Shown here: positions 1-5,293 of the stretch, piece by piece
Position numbering within the stretch: position 1 is the stretch's first letter
Layout of the letters: every line of letters starts with the position of its first letter
From: Halomonas sp.
GTDB taxonomy: Bacteria; Pseudomonadota; Gammaproteobacteria; Pseudomonadales; Oleiphilaceae
Assembly (NCBI GenBank): GCA_007135745.1
Contig: SLIH01000429.1
Span: forward strand, 1-5,293
Reading direction: 5' to 3'
DNA length: 5,293 nt
Made by a program: the position numbers and the translations under genes
The notes under the pieces: generated by a model
Seen by the model: the letters and a program-made list of their open reading frames with translations, nothing else
Databases searched by the model: none
What the model was told of the DNA's origin: nothing

Positions 1-365
1 CGATTGCATAGCCGATTGAGGCGTTCGCGATTGTCCGGCTTCACTTCAAGCTGCAGGTGATCAAAGTCCGGGCAGGCGTGTGCTACGTCGTCCAGGCTGG
101 GTATTCCTGTACTGTGGTGCCAGGAGGTGGTGTTGACGCGTGCATCAAGTGCGGCCATTTCTCTGGCCGGGGTGTCGGCTGCCCGACGCGGGTCACCGGT
201 GGTTCGCTCGAGGGTCAGGTCATGCAGTACCACCGGGATCCCGTCCGATGAGAGCAGAATATCCATTTCAAACCGGCGTACTCCGTGGCGGTAGGCATGC
301 ACGAAGCCTTCCAGTGTATTTTCCGGTGCTTCGCCTTTGGCACCACGATGGCCGTAGATGCGCAT
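1..365 (-). CDS. Glycerophosphodiester phosphodiesterase, N-terminal part (cut by left window edge)
   Basis: This is the first 121 codons of a GDPD-family TIM-barrel enzyme; the C-terminus lies beyond position 1. The family hydrolyses glycerophosphodiesters, released from phospholipid turnover, to sn-glycerol 3-phosphate and an alcohol. Visible active-site motifs are HRG at residues 6-8, the PENT motif with Glu15, Glu33 and Asp35 in FEMD, the HD pair at 48-49, and LEVK with Glu107 and Lys109. Together these give the general acid/base histidines and the metal ligands expected for the family. The protein starts almost at the HRG motif and has no signal peptide, so it resembles cytoplasmic UgpQ rather than periplasmic GlpQ. 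The ATG is preceded by AGGAG (372-376) at 6 bases. It lies 35 bases after the DAHP-synthase-like gene on the same strand and is probably the third gene of that operon. The family is certain; substrate and exact orthology (UgpQ or a paralogue) are not. Confidence 0.9.
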   Translation of the reverse strand, partial: MRIYGHRGAKGEAPENTLEGFVHAYRHGVRRFEMDILLSSDGIPVVLHDLTLERTTGDPRRAADTPAREMAALDARVNTTSWHHSTGIPSLDDVAHACPDFDHLQLEVKPDNRERLNRLCN

Positions 366-400
366 CTCGTGCTCCTGAAAGCTGGTAGTCGGTGGTCCTG

Positions 401-1516
401 TCAGTCTTCACTGCCGGCCCAAATGGCCCGGCGTTTCTGATAGGTATCGTGACACAACTGGACATCTTCAAGGAACTGGGGCAGTTCGCTGGGCAGCAGG
501 GCCTGAGGACCATCCACAAGCGCTTTTTCCGGATTGGGGTGGAAATCCACCAGCACCATATTGGCACCCGCAATGAGCCCCTGAGCCGTGGCATGGACGA
601 TATCGGAGAGTCCATCCGGCGCTTTGTCGCGTGTTCCGACTGAGTGGGAGGGGTCTATACAGACTGGCATTCGTGTGAGGCGTTTAACCACGGGAATGTG
701 GGCGAAATCGACCATGTTCCGGTGTGGGTTGCCGGCTTCGGTTTTCATTCCCCGCAGGCAGAAAATGACGTTGGCATTTCCCTCGTAGGCCAGATATTCC
801 GCCGCGTTGAGTGATTCGTTAAGGGTGATGCCGAATCCCCGTTTAAGCAGCACCGGGTAGGTGCTCTGGCGGCCGATGGCTTTAAGAAGCTCGAAATTCT
901 GCGTGTTGCGTGTTCCCACCTGTAGCATCACGCCCGTAGGTTGTCCGGCTTCTGCCAGGGCCTGATCAATTTCCTGGACGTGCGCTTCGTGGGTCACTTC
1001 CATGGCGATGACTCGGATGCCGTATTTCCCGGCCAATTCAAAAACCCAGGGGAGACAGCCGCTCCCGTGCCCCTGGAACGAGTAGGGGTTGGTGCGTGGT
1101 TTGTAAGCCCCCATCCGCGTACAGACCTGCCCATTGGCCTTGAGTACCCGCAGCGTTTCTTCGACGTTCTCCGGGTTATCCACCGCACAGAGGCCGGCGA
1201 AGACGTTCAGGTTGTCCTGATCGAAGTGGACGCCGTTGTAATCGAAGCCGGACTGACGCCCGGCATAACGGTGCCGGCCCAGAATCCGGTAGTCGTCAGA
1301 GATACGGATTACCCGCTCCACCGCCGGCAGGGCGCGGATGGTTTCGGCATCGAGCGCCTTGGTGTCGCCAATAAGATAGAGTTCCGTCAGCGTTTGCTGG
1401 CTCCCGGAGACGTCATGGACACGAACCTCCACATTCTCGAGGTTGTCGAGGAAGCTCATGGTCTGACGGTATTCCTCGCTGTCCCTGGGCGTGTCCGGAT
1501 GAAGAATCAGCAGCAT
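401..1516 (-). CDS. Divergent DAHP synthase-like protein (3-deoxy-7-phosphoheptulonate synthase, type I-beta family)
   Basis: This 371-residue protein belongs to the DAHP/KDO8P synthase TIM-barrel family. True DAHP synthases condense phosphoenolpyruvate with erythrose 4-phosphate in the first step of the shikimate pathway. Residues 1 to about 83 look like the ferredoxin-like regulatory domain of type I-beta enzymes, and the barrel follows. Visible signatures are AYKPRTNPYSFQG (137-149), QVGTRNTQNF (199-208), LLKRGF (223-228), CIDPSH (286-291) and HPNPEKALVDG (326-336). By alignment from memory with the Thermotoga maritima enzyme, the metal ligands are Cys110, His291, Asp324 and Asp335. The third is normally Glu. 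Other changes are GPC to GLC (108-110), SPY to NPY (143-145) and CERG to CLRG (253-256). The start at 1516 has a TGGAGG ribosome site and leaves MLLILHP as the N-terminus; a longer reading to 1600 would overlap the transaldolase gene. It is 25 bases downstream of the transaldolase. Family membership is sure, but catalysis of the standard reaction is only inferred. Confidence 0.88.
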   Translation of the reverse strand: MLLILHPDTPRDSEEYRQTMSFLDNLENVEVRVHDVSGSQQTLTELYLIGDTKALDAETIRALPAVERVIRISDDYRILGRHRYAGRQSGFDYNGVHFDQDNLNVFAGLCAVDNPENVEETLRVLKANGQVCTRMGAYKPRTNPYSFQGHGSGCLPWVFELAGKYGIRVIAMEVTHEAHVQEIDQALAEAGQPTGVMLQVGTRNTQNFELLKAIGRQSTYPVLLKRGFGITLNESLNAAEYLAYEGNANVIFCLRGMKTEAGNPHRNMVDFAHIPVVKRLTRMPVCIDPSHSVGTRDKAPDGLSDIVHATAQGLIAGANMVLVDFHPNPEKALVDGPQALLPSELPQFLEDVQLCHDTYQKRRAIWAGSED

Positions 1517-1526
1517 GAGTGGGTAG

Positions 1527-1532
1527 CCTCCA
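1527..1532 (-). promoter_or_regulatory. Ribosome binding site fixing the start of the DAHP-synthase-like gene
   Basis: TGGAGG on the minus strand, 10 bases before the ATG at 1516. It lies entirely in the 25-base gap after the transaldolase stop codon (1542-1544). It supports this start over the in-frame upstream start at 1600, which would lie inside the transaldolase gene and give a 28-residue extension unlike the family. Confidence 0.75.
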
Positions 1533-1541
1533 GGTGAATGT

Positions 1542-2507
1542 TCAGGCAGCAGCGCCAAGCTGGTGCATTCTGGACTCAAGGGTACGCTGGTCGGCCGCAA
1601 AACGGCGGATGCCCTCGGCGAGCTTTTCAGTCGCCATTGCGTCCTCGTTCAAAGCCCAGCGGAACCTGCGTTCGTCGAGTGACTGTCTGGGATCATCGGT
1701 CACGGCATGCTGTTGTTGTAGTTGCCGGGGGAGTTGTCCGCTATCCCGGGAGAGCGAATCAAGCAGTGCAGGGCTGATGGTCAGGCGGTCACAGCCGGAC
1801 AGCATTTCAATTTCTCCCTGATTGCGGAAGCTGGCGCCCATGATGATGGTCTTGTATCCGTGATGCTTGTAATAGTTATAAATGCGGGTGACCGACAGCA
1901 CGCCCGGATCTTCCTCCGGAGCAAAGTGATCGCGGTCGCTGTTGGCGATGTGCCAGTCCAGTATACGTCCGACGAAGGGCGAGATCAGTGTGGCCCCGGC
2001 GTCCGCGCAGGCGGCAGCCTGGCTGAAGGAGAAAAGCAGCGTCAGGTTGCAGGCAATGCCTTCTTGCTCAAGGATTCGGGCGGCTTCAATGCCTTCCCAG
2101 GTCGATGCGATTTTGATCATCACCCGCGAGGTGTCGACACCCCGGTCACGGTATAGCCCAATCAGTTTGCGGGCTTTTTCCACGGTTGCGTCCCGATCAA
2201 AGGAGAGGCGGGCGTCCACCTCAGTAGAGACCATGCCGGGAACGATATTCAGAATCTGTTCCCCGGCCAGAACCGCAAGGTAATCCGTGGCATGGGCGAT
2301 GCGGGCGCTTGCATCACCACCCTGACGAGCGGCCCATTGGGTCGCTTCGCGCAGCATGCCCTCATAGGCTGGGGAATCCACGGCCTTGAGCAACAGGGAG
2401 GGGTTGGTGGTGGCATCCCGCGGTTGCCATTGCCGGATGGCATCCAGGTCGCCTGTATCTGCGACCACAGTGGTCATGTCTCGAAGCTGGTCCAGTTTGC
2501 TGGTCAT
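1542..2507 (-). CDS. tal: Transaldolase (TalB type)
   Basis: This 321-residue cytoplasmic enzyme of the non-oxidative pentose phosphate pathway transfers dihydroxyacetone from sedoheptulose 7-phosphate to glyceraldehyde 3-phosphate, giving erythrose 4-phosphate and fructose 6-phosphate. Length and numbering match E. coli TalB (317 residues) closely. Asp17 is in VVADTGD, Asn35 in DATTNPS, Glu96 in STEVD, the Schiff-base Lys132 in [10 protein letters not shown], Thr156 in CNLTLLFS, and Ser176 and Arg181 in SPFVGR. All active-site residues are therefore present. The start at 2507 gives the family N-terminus MTSKLDQLR; the reading frame stays open upstream to 2609 but that extension is not family-like. 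Its ribosome site is poor, with only CAGG about 9 bases upstream. It is the first gene of the likely operon with the DAHP-synthase-like enzyme and the phosphodiesterase. Erythrose 4-phosphate is a substrate of DAHP synthase, so the gene order makes metabolic sense. Confidence 0.97.
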   Translation of the reverse strand: MTSKLDQLRDMTTVVADTGDLDAIRQWQPRDATTNPSLLLKAVDSPAYEGMLREATQWAARQGGDASARIAHATDYLAVLAGEQILNIVPGMVSTEVDARLSFDRDATVEKARKLIGLYRDRGVDTSRVMIKIASTWEGIEAARILEQEGIACNLTLLFSFSQAAACADAGATLISPFVGRILDWHIANSDRDHFAPEEDPGVLSVTRIYNYYKHHGYKTIIMGASFRNQGEIEMLSGCDRLTISPALLDSLSRDSGQLPRQLQQQHAVTDDPRQSLDERRFRWALNEDAMATEKLAEGIRRFAADQRTLESRMHQLGAAA

Positions 2508-2550
2508 CGGTAACAGCCTGTTGGTAAGGGAAAAATCAGTTTGTCCAGCC

Positions 2551-2579
2551 AAGATAGCGCGGGACGTGGATGCGAACAA
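2551..2579 (-). promoter_or_regulatory. Candidate sigma-70 promoter for the transaldolase operon
   Basis: On the minus strand, a -35-like TTGTTC (2574-2579) and a -10-like TATCTT (2551-2556) are separated by 17 bases. They lie in the 129-base gap between dusA and the transaldolase gene, about 44 bases before the start codon. The -35 matches consensus at 3 of 6 positions and the -10 at 4 of 6, so this is a position- and spacing-based guess. No operator was recognised in this gap. Confidence 0.35.
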
Positions 2580-2601
2580 GACGACGGATTCAAAATTTGG
2601 C

Positions 2602-2616
2602 ACAGCCATGGGCTGT
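2602..2616 (-). terminator. Weak terminator-like hairpin after dusA
   Basis: ACAGCC and GGCTGT form a perfect 6-base-pair stem with a 3-base loop, starting 20 bases past the dusA stop codon. In the minus-strand direction it is followed by GCCAAATTTTG, which is a short and delayed T-tract rather than a clean run. It could be an inefficient intrinsic terminator separating dusA from the transaldolase operon. The short stem and poor tail keep confidence low. Confidence 0.35.
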
Positions 2617-2636
2617 ATGGCGCTGTTTCTGCTTGA

Positions 2637-3632
2637 TCAGGCAGTCAGTTCCTGAAGAGCCGGCACCCGTTTCAGGGCATCCTCCACCGTCTGGACGTCG
2701 GCGGTGGGTTTGTGGGCATTCTCGCTCAGGTGCCTGCGAAAACGACGCCCACCTGGGCAGCCATGGAAGATGTTCATGATGTGTCGGGTTATGGCCTGTA
2801 GTGGTACTCCCTCGATCATGCGTTGCTCTATGTAGGGGAGAAGGCGTTCCACGGCCTGATGGCGGGACGCCGCGCTGTTAGGCGCATTTGTGCCGTAAAA
2901 TTCCGGGTCCACGTCGCTCAGCATCCAGGGGCGCTGATAGGCCTCCCGGCCGACCATGACGCCATCCACGTGAGCAAGCTGGGCCCTGGCCTCGTCGAGA
3001 GATTGGATGCCGCCGTTGAGGATGATTTCCAGTTCCGGAAAGGTTTCCTTCAGACGATGAACCACCTCGTAGCGCAAAGGCGGAACATCGCGGTTCTGCT
3101 TTGGGCTGAGGCCCTCGAGAATGGCAATGCGGGCGTGGACGATGAAGGTACGGCAGCCCGCCTCGGCAATGGTGCCGACGAAGTCGGTCAGTTCTGACCA
3201 GGAATCCCGGCCATCAATACCTATGCGGTGTTTCACCGTGATGGGGAGGTCGCTTGCCTCTTTCATGGCGCGTACACCCGCTGCGACACGTTCAGGGTGC
3301 GCCATGAGGCAGGCGCCAATCATGTTGTTCTGAACGCGGTCGCTGGGGCAGCCAACGTTGAGGTTAACCTCTGCAAAGCCGCTCTGTTCGGCGAATCGGG
3401 CACACTGAGCGAGTTCCGATGGCTCGCTGCCACCAAGTTGCAGAGCGAGTGGGTGTTCCGCAGGATCATGGGACAGGAACCGCGCCCGGTCGCCGTGAAT
3501 CAGCGCGCCGGTTGTGACCATTTCCGTATAGAGTAGGGCATGACGGGTCAGCCCACGCGCGAAGTAGCGGAAATCGCGCGTAGTGCAGTCCATCATGGGG
3601 GCAATGCTGAAGCGGCGGCTGGGTTCCTGCAC
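2637..3632 (-). CDS. dusA: tRNA-dihydrouridine(20/20a) synthase DusA
   Basis: This 331-residue FMN-dependent enzyme reduces uridine to dihydrouridine in the tRNA D-loop, at positions 20 and 20a in the E. coli enzyme, using NADPH. The N-terminal TIM barrel shows APMM (11-14), YTEMVTTGAL (35-44), LQLGG (64-68), NVGCPSDRVQ with catalytic Cys95 (92-101), VKHRIGID (133-140), HAR (165-167), LSPKQNRDVPPLRY (174-187), NGGI and MVGREAYQRPW. A helical tRNA-binding domain follows to the C-terminus. Length and motif order are those of DusA rather than DusB or DusC. The start is GTG at 3632; an in-frame TAG lies two codons upstream, so no longer version is possible, and no good Shine-Dalgarno sequence precedes it. 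Residues 14-22 read MDCTTRDFR, where E. coli DusA has MDWTDRHCR as I recall it. It lies 66 bases after znuA on the same strand. Function is well supported. Confidence 0.95.
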   Translation of the reverse strand: MQEPSRRFSIAPMMDCTTRDFRYFARGLTRHALLYTEMVTTGALIHGDRARFLSHDPAEHPLALQLGGSEPSELAQCARFAEQSGFAEVNLNVGCPSDRVQNNMIGACLMAHPERVAAGVRAMKEASDLPITVKHRIGIDGRDSWSELTDFVGTIAEAGCRTFIVHARIAILEGLSPKQNRDVPPLRYEVVHRLKETFPELEIILNGGIQSLDEARAQLAHVDGVMVGREAYQRPWMLSDVDPEFYGTNAPNSAASRHQAVERLLPYIEQRMIEGVPLQAITRHIMNIFHGCPGGRRFRRHLSENAHKPTADVQTVEDALKRVPALQELTA

Positions 3633-3668
3633 GGTCTACTCGTTCGGATTGGTATTGAAAGCACGGTG

Positions 3669-3674
3669 ATTATA
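3669..3674 (-). promoter_or_regulatory. Candidate -10 element for dusA
   Basis: A perfect TATAAT on the minus strand lies 36 bases before the GTG start of dusA, in the 66-base gap after znuA. No convincing -35 hexamer is found 16-18 bases upstream, where the sequence around 3691-3698 is CCTGCATT, and there is no extended TG motif. A promoter here would either need an activator or be weak. Otherwise dusA depends partly on read-through from znuA. Confidence 0.4.
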
Positions 3675-3676
3675 AC

Positions 3677-3687
3677 GTTCCGGGAAC
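3677..3687. repeat. Perfect short inverted repeat beside the dusA -10 element
   Basis: GTTCCGGGAAC consists of GTTCC and GGAAC arms around one central base, 2 bases upstream of the TATAAT and inside the spacer of the presumed dusA promoter. The position would suit an operator or activator site. An 11-base palindrome can arise by chance, it matches no operator I recognise, and it is too short with too small a loop to be a terminator. Confidence 0.4.
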
Positions 3688-3698
3688 CCAAATGCAGG

Positions 3699-4661
3699 TC
3701 AGTCGCCGTTTTCGAAACACCCGAGCAGCGAGTTGCCGAGCTCATCCAGAAACGCCAGATAGCTTCCCTCGGCGGGTTCCACTGATTGCCCCAGTGGATC
3801 CCATACGCTGACCCGCAGGCCGGTGTCGCTGACAAGGCCGTCCCACCAATTCTGACTGAACTGCGGCTCGGTCATCACGCAGGGGCTTTCCGCTGCTTCA
3901 AGATGTTCACGTAACTGCGCCAGACGTCGGGCGCCCGGGCGGCGTTCGGGATTGATGGTCAGTGTCCCAGCCATATTGAGGTCAAAGCGATCGGCAAAAC
4001 GGCGAAACGCATCGTGATAGGTAAACAGCGAAAGCTCCCTGGCGGGTGTCAGCTGTTCGTACAGGGCTTCTGAGTGTGCTTTGAGTTCGCTGTGGAACCT
4101 TTCCAACCGGTGGTTAAGTTGGTCGCCGTCAAACTTCGGATGTTTACTCAGATGGTTTACCAGGCGTTTGGCCATGACAGCCACGAGTTCCGGATCGAGC
4201 CAGAGATGCGGGTCACCGTCGTGATCCGATGTTTTCTTCACCACCGTTTGGCTGTCGTGCCCGTGCCCGTGCTTATGGTCGCCATGATGGTGATGATCGT
4301 GACCCGAGAGTAGACCTTTCCCCAGGGCAAATTCCCTGGATGCGATGTCAGGCTGCTTTATCACGCGTGAGAGGAACGTCTCCATTTCAGGCCCAACCCA
4401 CAGGAAGACATCGGCCGAATCGAGCATGCGCCTCTCGGATGGGCGCATGCTGTAGGTGTGAGGGCTGGCGCCTACGGGCACCAGGACCTCAATGTTGGCC
4501 TGATCACCGGCAACCTCATGGGCGATGAGCGCCAGTGGATGAATGCTGGTCAGTATGGTCGGACGTGCCACGGCGGCGGGGGCCATGAGCACAGCCAGGA
4601 GAAGTATGATGAGCCCTCGCTGGAGCAGCCAGGAGACGCACTGGCGAACGGCGATCGGCAT
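3699..4661 (-). CDS. znuA: Zinc ABC transporter periplasmic binding protein ZnuA
   Basis: This 320-residue cluster A-I solute-binding protein captures zinc in the periplasm and hands it to the ZnuB permease and ZnuC ATPase. Residues 1-32 form a signal peptide, with basic residues up to Arg15, a hydrophobic run 16-31 and a likely AVA cleavage site near 33. No lipobox is present. Metal-binding histidines are visible as His68 in SPHTY, His152 in DPHLW and His216 in TYHDAF. The His-rich loop typical of zinc-type members is at 121-136, with nine histidines in sixteen residues. Cys261 and Cys315 match the disulfide pair of E. coli ZnuA, and WDPLG (287-291) is the usual late motif. Where E. coli has Ser-Glu-His, this protein has Ser-Pro-His. 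The ATG at 4661 has GGAG (4670-4673) 8 bases upstream. A Zur box lies at its promoter. znuB, znuC and zur are not adjacent in the window. Confidence 0.95.
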   Translation of the reverse strand: MPIAVRQCVSWLLQRGLIILLLAVLMAPAAVARPTILTSIHPLALIAHEVAGDQANIEVLVPVGASPHTYSMRPSERRMLDSADVFLWVGPEMETFLSRVIKQPDIASREFALGKGLLSGHDHHHHGDHKHGHGHDSQTVVKKTSDHDGDPHLWLDPELVAVMAKRLVNHLSKHPKFDGDQLNHRLERFHSELKAHSEALYEQLTPARELSLFTYHDAFRRFADRFDLNMAGTLTINPERRPGARRLAQLREHLEAAESPCVMTEPQFSQNWWDGLVSDTGLRVSVWDPLGQSVEPAEGSYLAFLDELGNSLLGCFENGD

Positions 4662-4672
4662 GAAGTACGCTC

Positions 4673-4695
4673 CGAAGGTTATAACATAACATTGT
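4673..4695. promoter_or_regulatory. Zur operator controlling znuA
   Basis: The core GTTATAACATAACATT (4678-4693) matches 15 of 16 bases of the corresponding part of the gammaproteobacterial Zur consensus, as remembered (GTTATAATATAACATT). Over the full 23-base box the match is 17 of 23. It ends next to the znuA ribosome site and overlaps the likely znuA -10 element, the position expected for repression by zinc-loaded Zur. Both the match and the gene it precedes point to the same regulator. Confidence 0.82.
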
Positions 4696-4696
4696 A
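4691..4696 (-). promoter_or_regulatory. Candidate -10 element of the znuA promoter
   Basis: TACAAT on the minus strand (5 of 6 to consensus) overlaps the distal end of the Zur box and lies 29 bases before the znuA start codon. With a transcription start near 4684, the operator would span the -10 and start site. The -35 region, around 4714-4719 (ATTCCT), is weak. Confidence 0.45.
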
Positions 4697-4731
4697 TTAA
4701 GCCGGCAATTGTAAGGAATTTTCCCTGAATG

Positions 4732-4740
4732 TGCTATCGT
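4732..4740 (+). promoter_or_regulatory. Candidate extended -10 promoter for gloC
   Basis: TGCTATCGT reads as an extended -10 (TG, one base, then TATCGT with 4 of 6 matches) about 35 bases before the gloC start codon. TTGTAA at 4709-4714 resembles a -35, but the 20-base spacing is too long. This is tentative and is offered because gloC is divergent from znuA and must have its own promoter in 4662-4775. Confidence 0.3.
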
Positions 4741-4764
4741 CTTTTCCAGCCAGGTTAATGAGAT

Positions 4765-4770
4765 GAGGAG
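4765..4770 (+). promoter_or_regulatory. Ribosome binding site of gloC
   Basis: GAGGAG lies 5 bases before the ATG at 4776. The nearer ATG at 4771 is followed immediately by TGA and cannot be the start, so this site with the ATG at 4776 fixes the N-terminus as MSLRHKVIPV, which suits the family. Confidence 0.75.
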
Positions 4771-4775
4771 ATGTG

Positions 4776-5293
4776 ATGTCTCTCAGACACAAAGTTATTC
4801 CGGTAACGCTTTTCGAGCAGAATTGTACTCTCGTATGGTGTGACAAGACGCGCGAAGGCGCTCTGATTGATCCGGGTGGGAGCGTTGATGAGCTGTTGGC
4901 GGAAGTGCGCAGGCAGGAGCTGACTCTGACCAAGGTGCTGCTCACTCATGCCCACATCGACCACGCCGGTGGCGTGGCGGAGCTTTTGCGGAAGCAGTCG
5001 GTGCCCGTTGAAGGGCCGCACCAATCCGACGGTTTCTGGATCAACGCGATGGAGCAGCAGAGCCAAATGCTCGGACTGCCAGCGGCGGAGCCCTTTCAGG
5101 TGAGCCGTTGGCTGGAGGAAGGGGATACGGTCACGGTTGGCGAAGAGGTGTTCAAAATCATTCACTGTCCGGGACATTCTCCGGGGCAGGTCGCCTTCTG
5201 GCATGAACCTTCGCGGTGGATTCAGGTGGGAGACGCGCTTTTCGTGGGCAGTATCGGTCGTACCGATCTGCCGGGTGGTGATTACGCCACGGC
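4776..5293 (+). CDS. gloC: Metallo-beta-lactamase-fold hydrolase, GloC/YcbL type (cut by right window edge)
   Basis: The first 172 codons are present, and the frame is open to the window end. It resembles E. coli GloC (YcbL), a small type II glyoxalase that hydrolyses S-D-lactoylglutathione to D-lactate and glutathione in methylglyoxal detoxification. Shared features are VIPVTLFEQNCTLVWC (7-22), IDPGG (31-35), the metal-binding motif THAHIDH with His58, His60, Asp62 and His63 (57-63), CPGHSPG with His134 (131-137), VGDALF with Asp153 (151-156) and GRTDLPGGD (161-169). The last metal-ligand histidine of the family, in the later PGHG motif, would be past the window end. There is no signal peptide, so it is cytoplasmic. 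It is transcribed divergently from znuA across a 114-base region that also holds the Zur box. It binds metal, probably zinc, but a regulatory link to zinc supply is only a suggestion. A related MBL hydrolase function cannot be excluded. Confidence 0.88.
   Translation, partial: MSLRHKVIPVTLFEQNCTLVWCDKTREGALIDPGGSVDELLAEVRRQELTLTKVLLTHAHIDHAGGVAELLRKQSVPVEGPHQSDGFWINAMEQQSQMLGLPAAEPFQVSRWLEEGDTVTVGEEVFKIIHCPGHSPGQVAFWHEPSRWIQVGDALFVGSIGRTDLPGGDYAT

Noticed and set aside
941..1537. A 198-codon open frame on the plus strand
   Set aside because: It lies wholly antisense to the DAHP-synthase-like gene, has no recognisable domain and no convincing ribosome site. It is best explained as a codon-bias shadow in GC-rich coding DNA.
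1722..2156. A 144-codon open frame on the plus strand inside the transaldolase gene
   Set aside because: It is antisense to a gene with every catalytic residue intact and shows no family motif of its own.
2508..2609. N-terminal extension of the transaldolase to an upstream ATG at 2609
   Set aside because: The 34 extra residues are unlike the family, and starting at 2507 puts the catalytic Lys exactly at position 132 as in E. coli TalB. The extension would also cross the candidate promoter.
3677..3687. GTTCCGGGAAC as a znuA transcription terminator
   Set aside because: The stem is only five base pairs with a one-base centre, and no T-tract follows in the minus-strand direction.
3560..3700. 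A mobile element or attachment scar at the 5' end of dusA
   Set aside because: dusA is a known integration target, but the gene is full length, znuA follows directly upstream, and no integrase, direct repeat or remnant is visible.
4755..5204. A 149-codon open frame on the minus strand opposite gloC
   Set aside because: The plus strand encodes a clear metallo-beta-lactamase-fold protein with its HAHIDH motif and a good ribosome site. The minus-strand product has no recognisable features.

Overview
The window looks like ordinary chromosome from a gammaproteobacterium. Base composition appears moderately GC-rich (estimated by eye at a little over 55%). The gene set of DusA, GloC-type hydrolase, ZnuA with a Zur box, and a TalB-type transaldolase fits that class. 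Marine genera such as Marinobacter, or pseudomonads, are plausible, but the sequence alone does not fix the genus. There are no insertion sequences, CRISPR repeats, tRNA or rRNA genes, and no stretch over about 115-130 bases lacks a gene.

Layout: five genes read leftward on the minus strand and one reads rightward at the right end. From left to right these are a glycerophosphodiester phosphodiesterase cut by the left edge (1-365), a DAHP-synthase-like enzyme (401-1516), a transaldolase (1542-2507), tRNA-dihydrouridine synthase DusA (2637-3632), and the zinc-binding protein ZnuA (3699-4661). A divergent metallo-beta-lactamase-fold hydrolase of the GloC/YcbL type (4776-5293) is cut by the right edge. 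Transaldolase, DAHP-synthase-like enzyme and phosphodiesterase are 25 and 35 bases apart and probably form one operon. A candidate promoter lies upstream of the transaldolase, and a weak terminator-like hairpin lies between it and dusA.

The znuA/gloC intergenic region (4662-4775) carries a strong match to the gammaproteobacterial Zur operator overlapping the likely znuA promoter, so znuA should be induced by zinc starvation. The partner genes znuB, znuC and zur are not in the window. dusA follows znuA after 66 bases, with its own perfect TATAAT but no clear -35 element.

The most interesting item is the DAHP-synthase-like protein. It keeps the fold signatures of a type I-beta DAHP synthase but differs at several normally invariant active-site positions. 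It sits directly downstream of a transaldolase, which makes erythrose 4-phosphate, one of the two substrates of DAHP synthase. I did not find a clearly novel system; the rest is well-conserved housekeeping and metal homeostasis.
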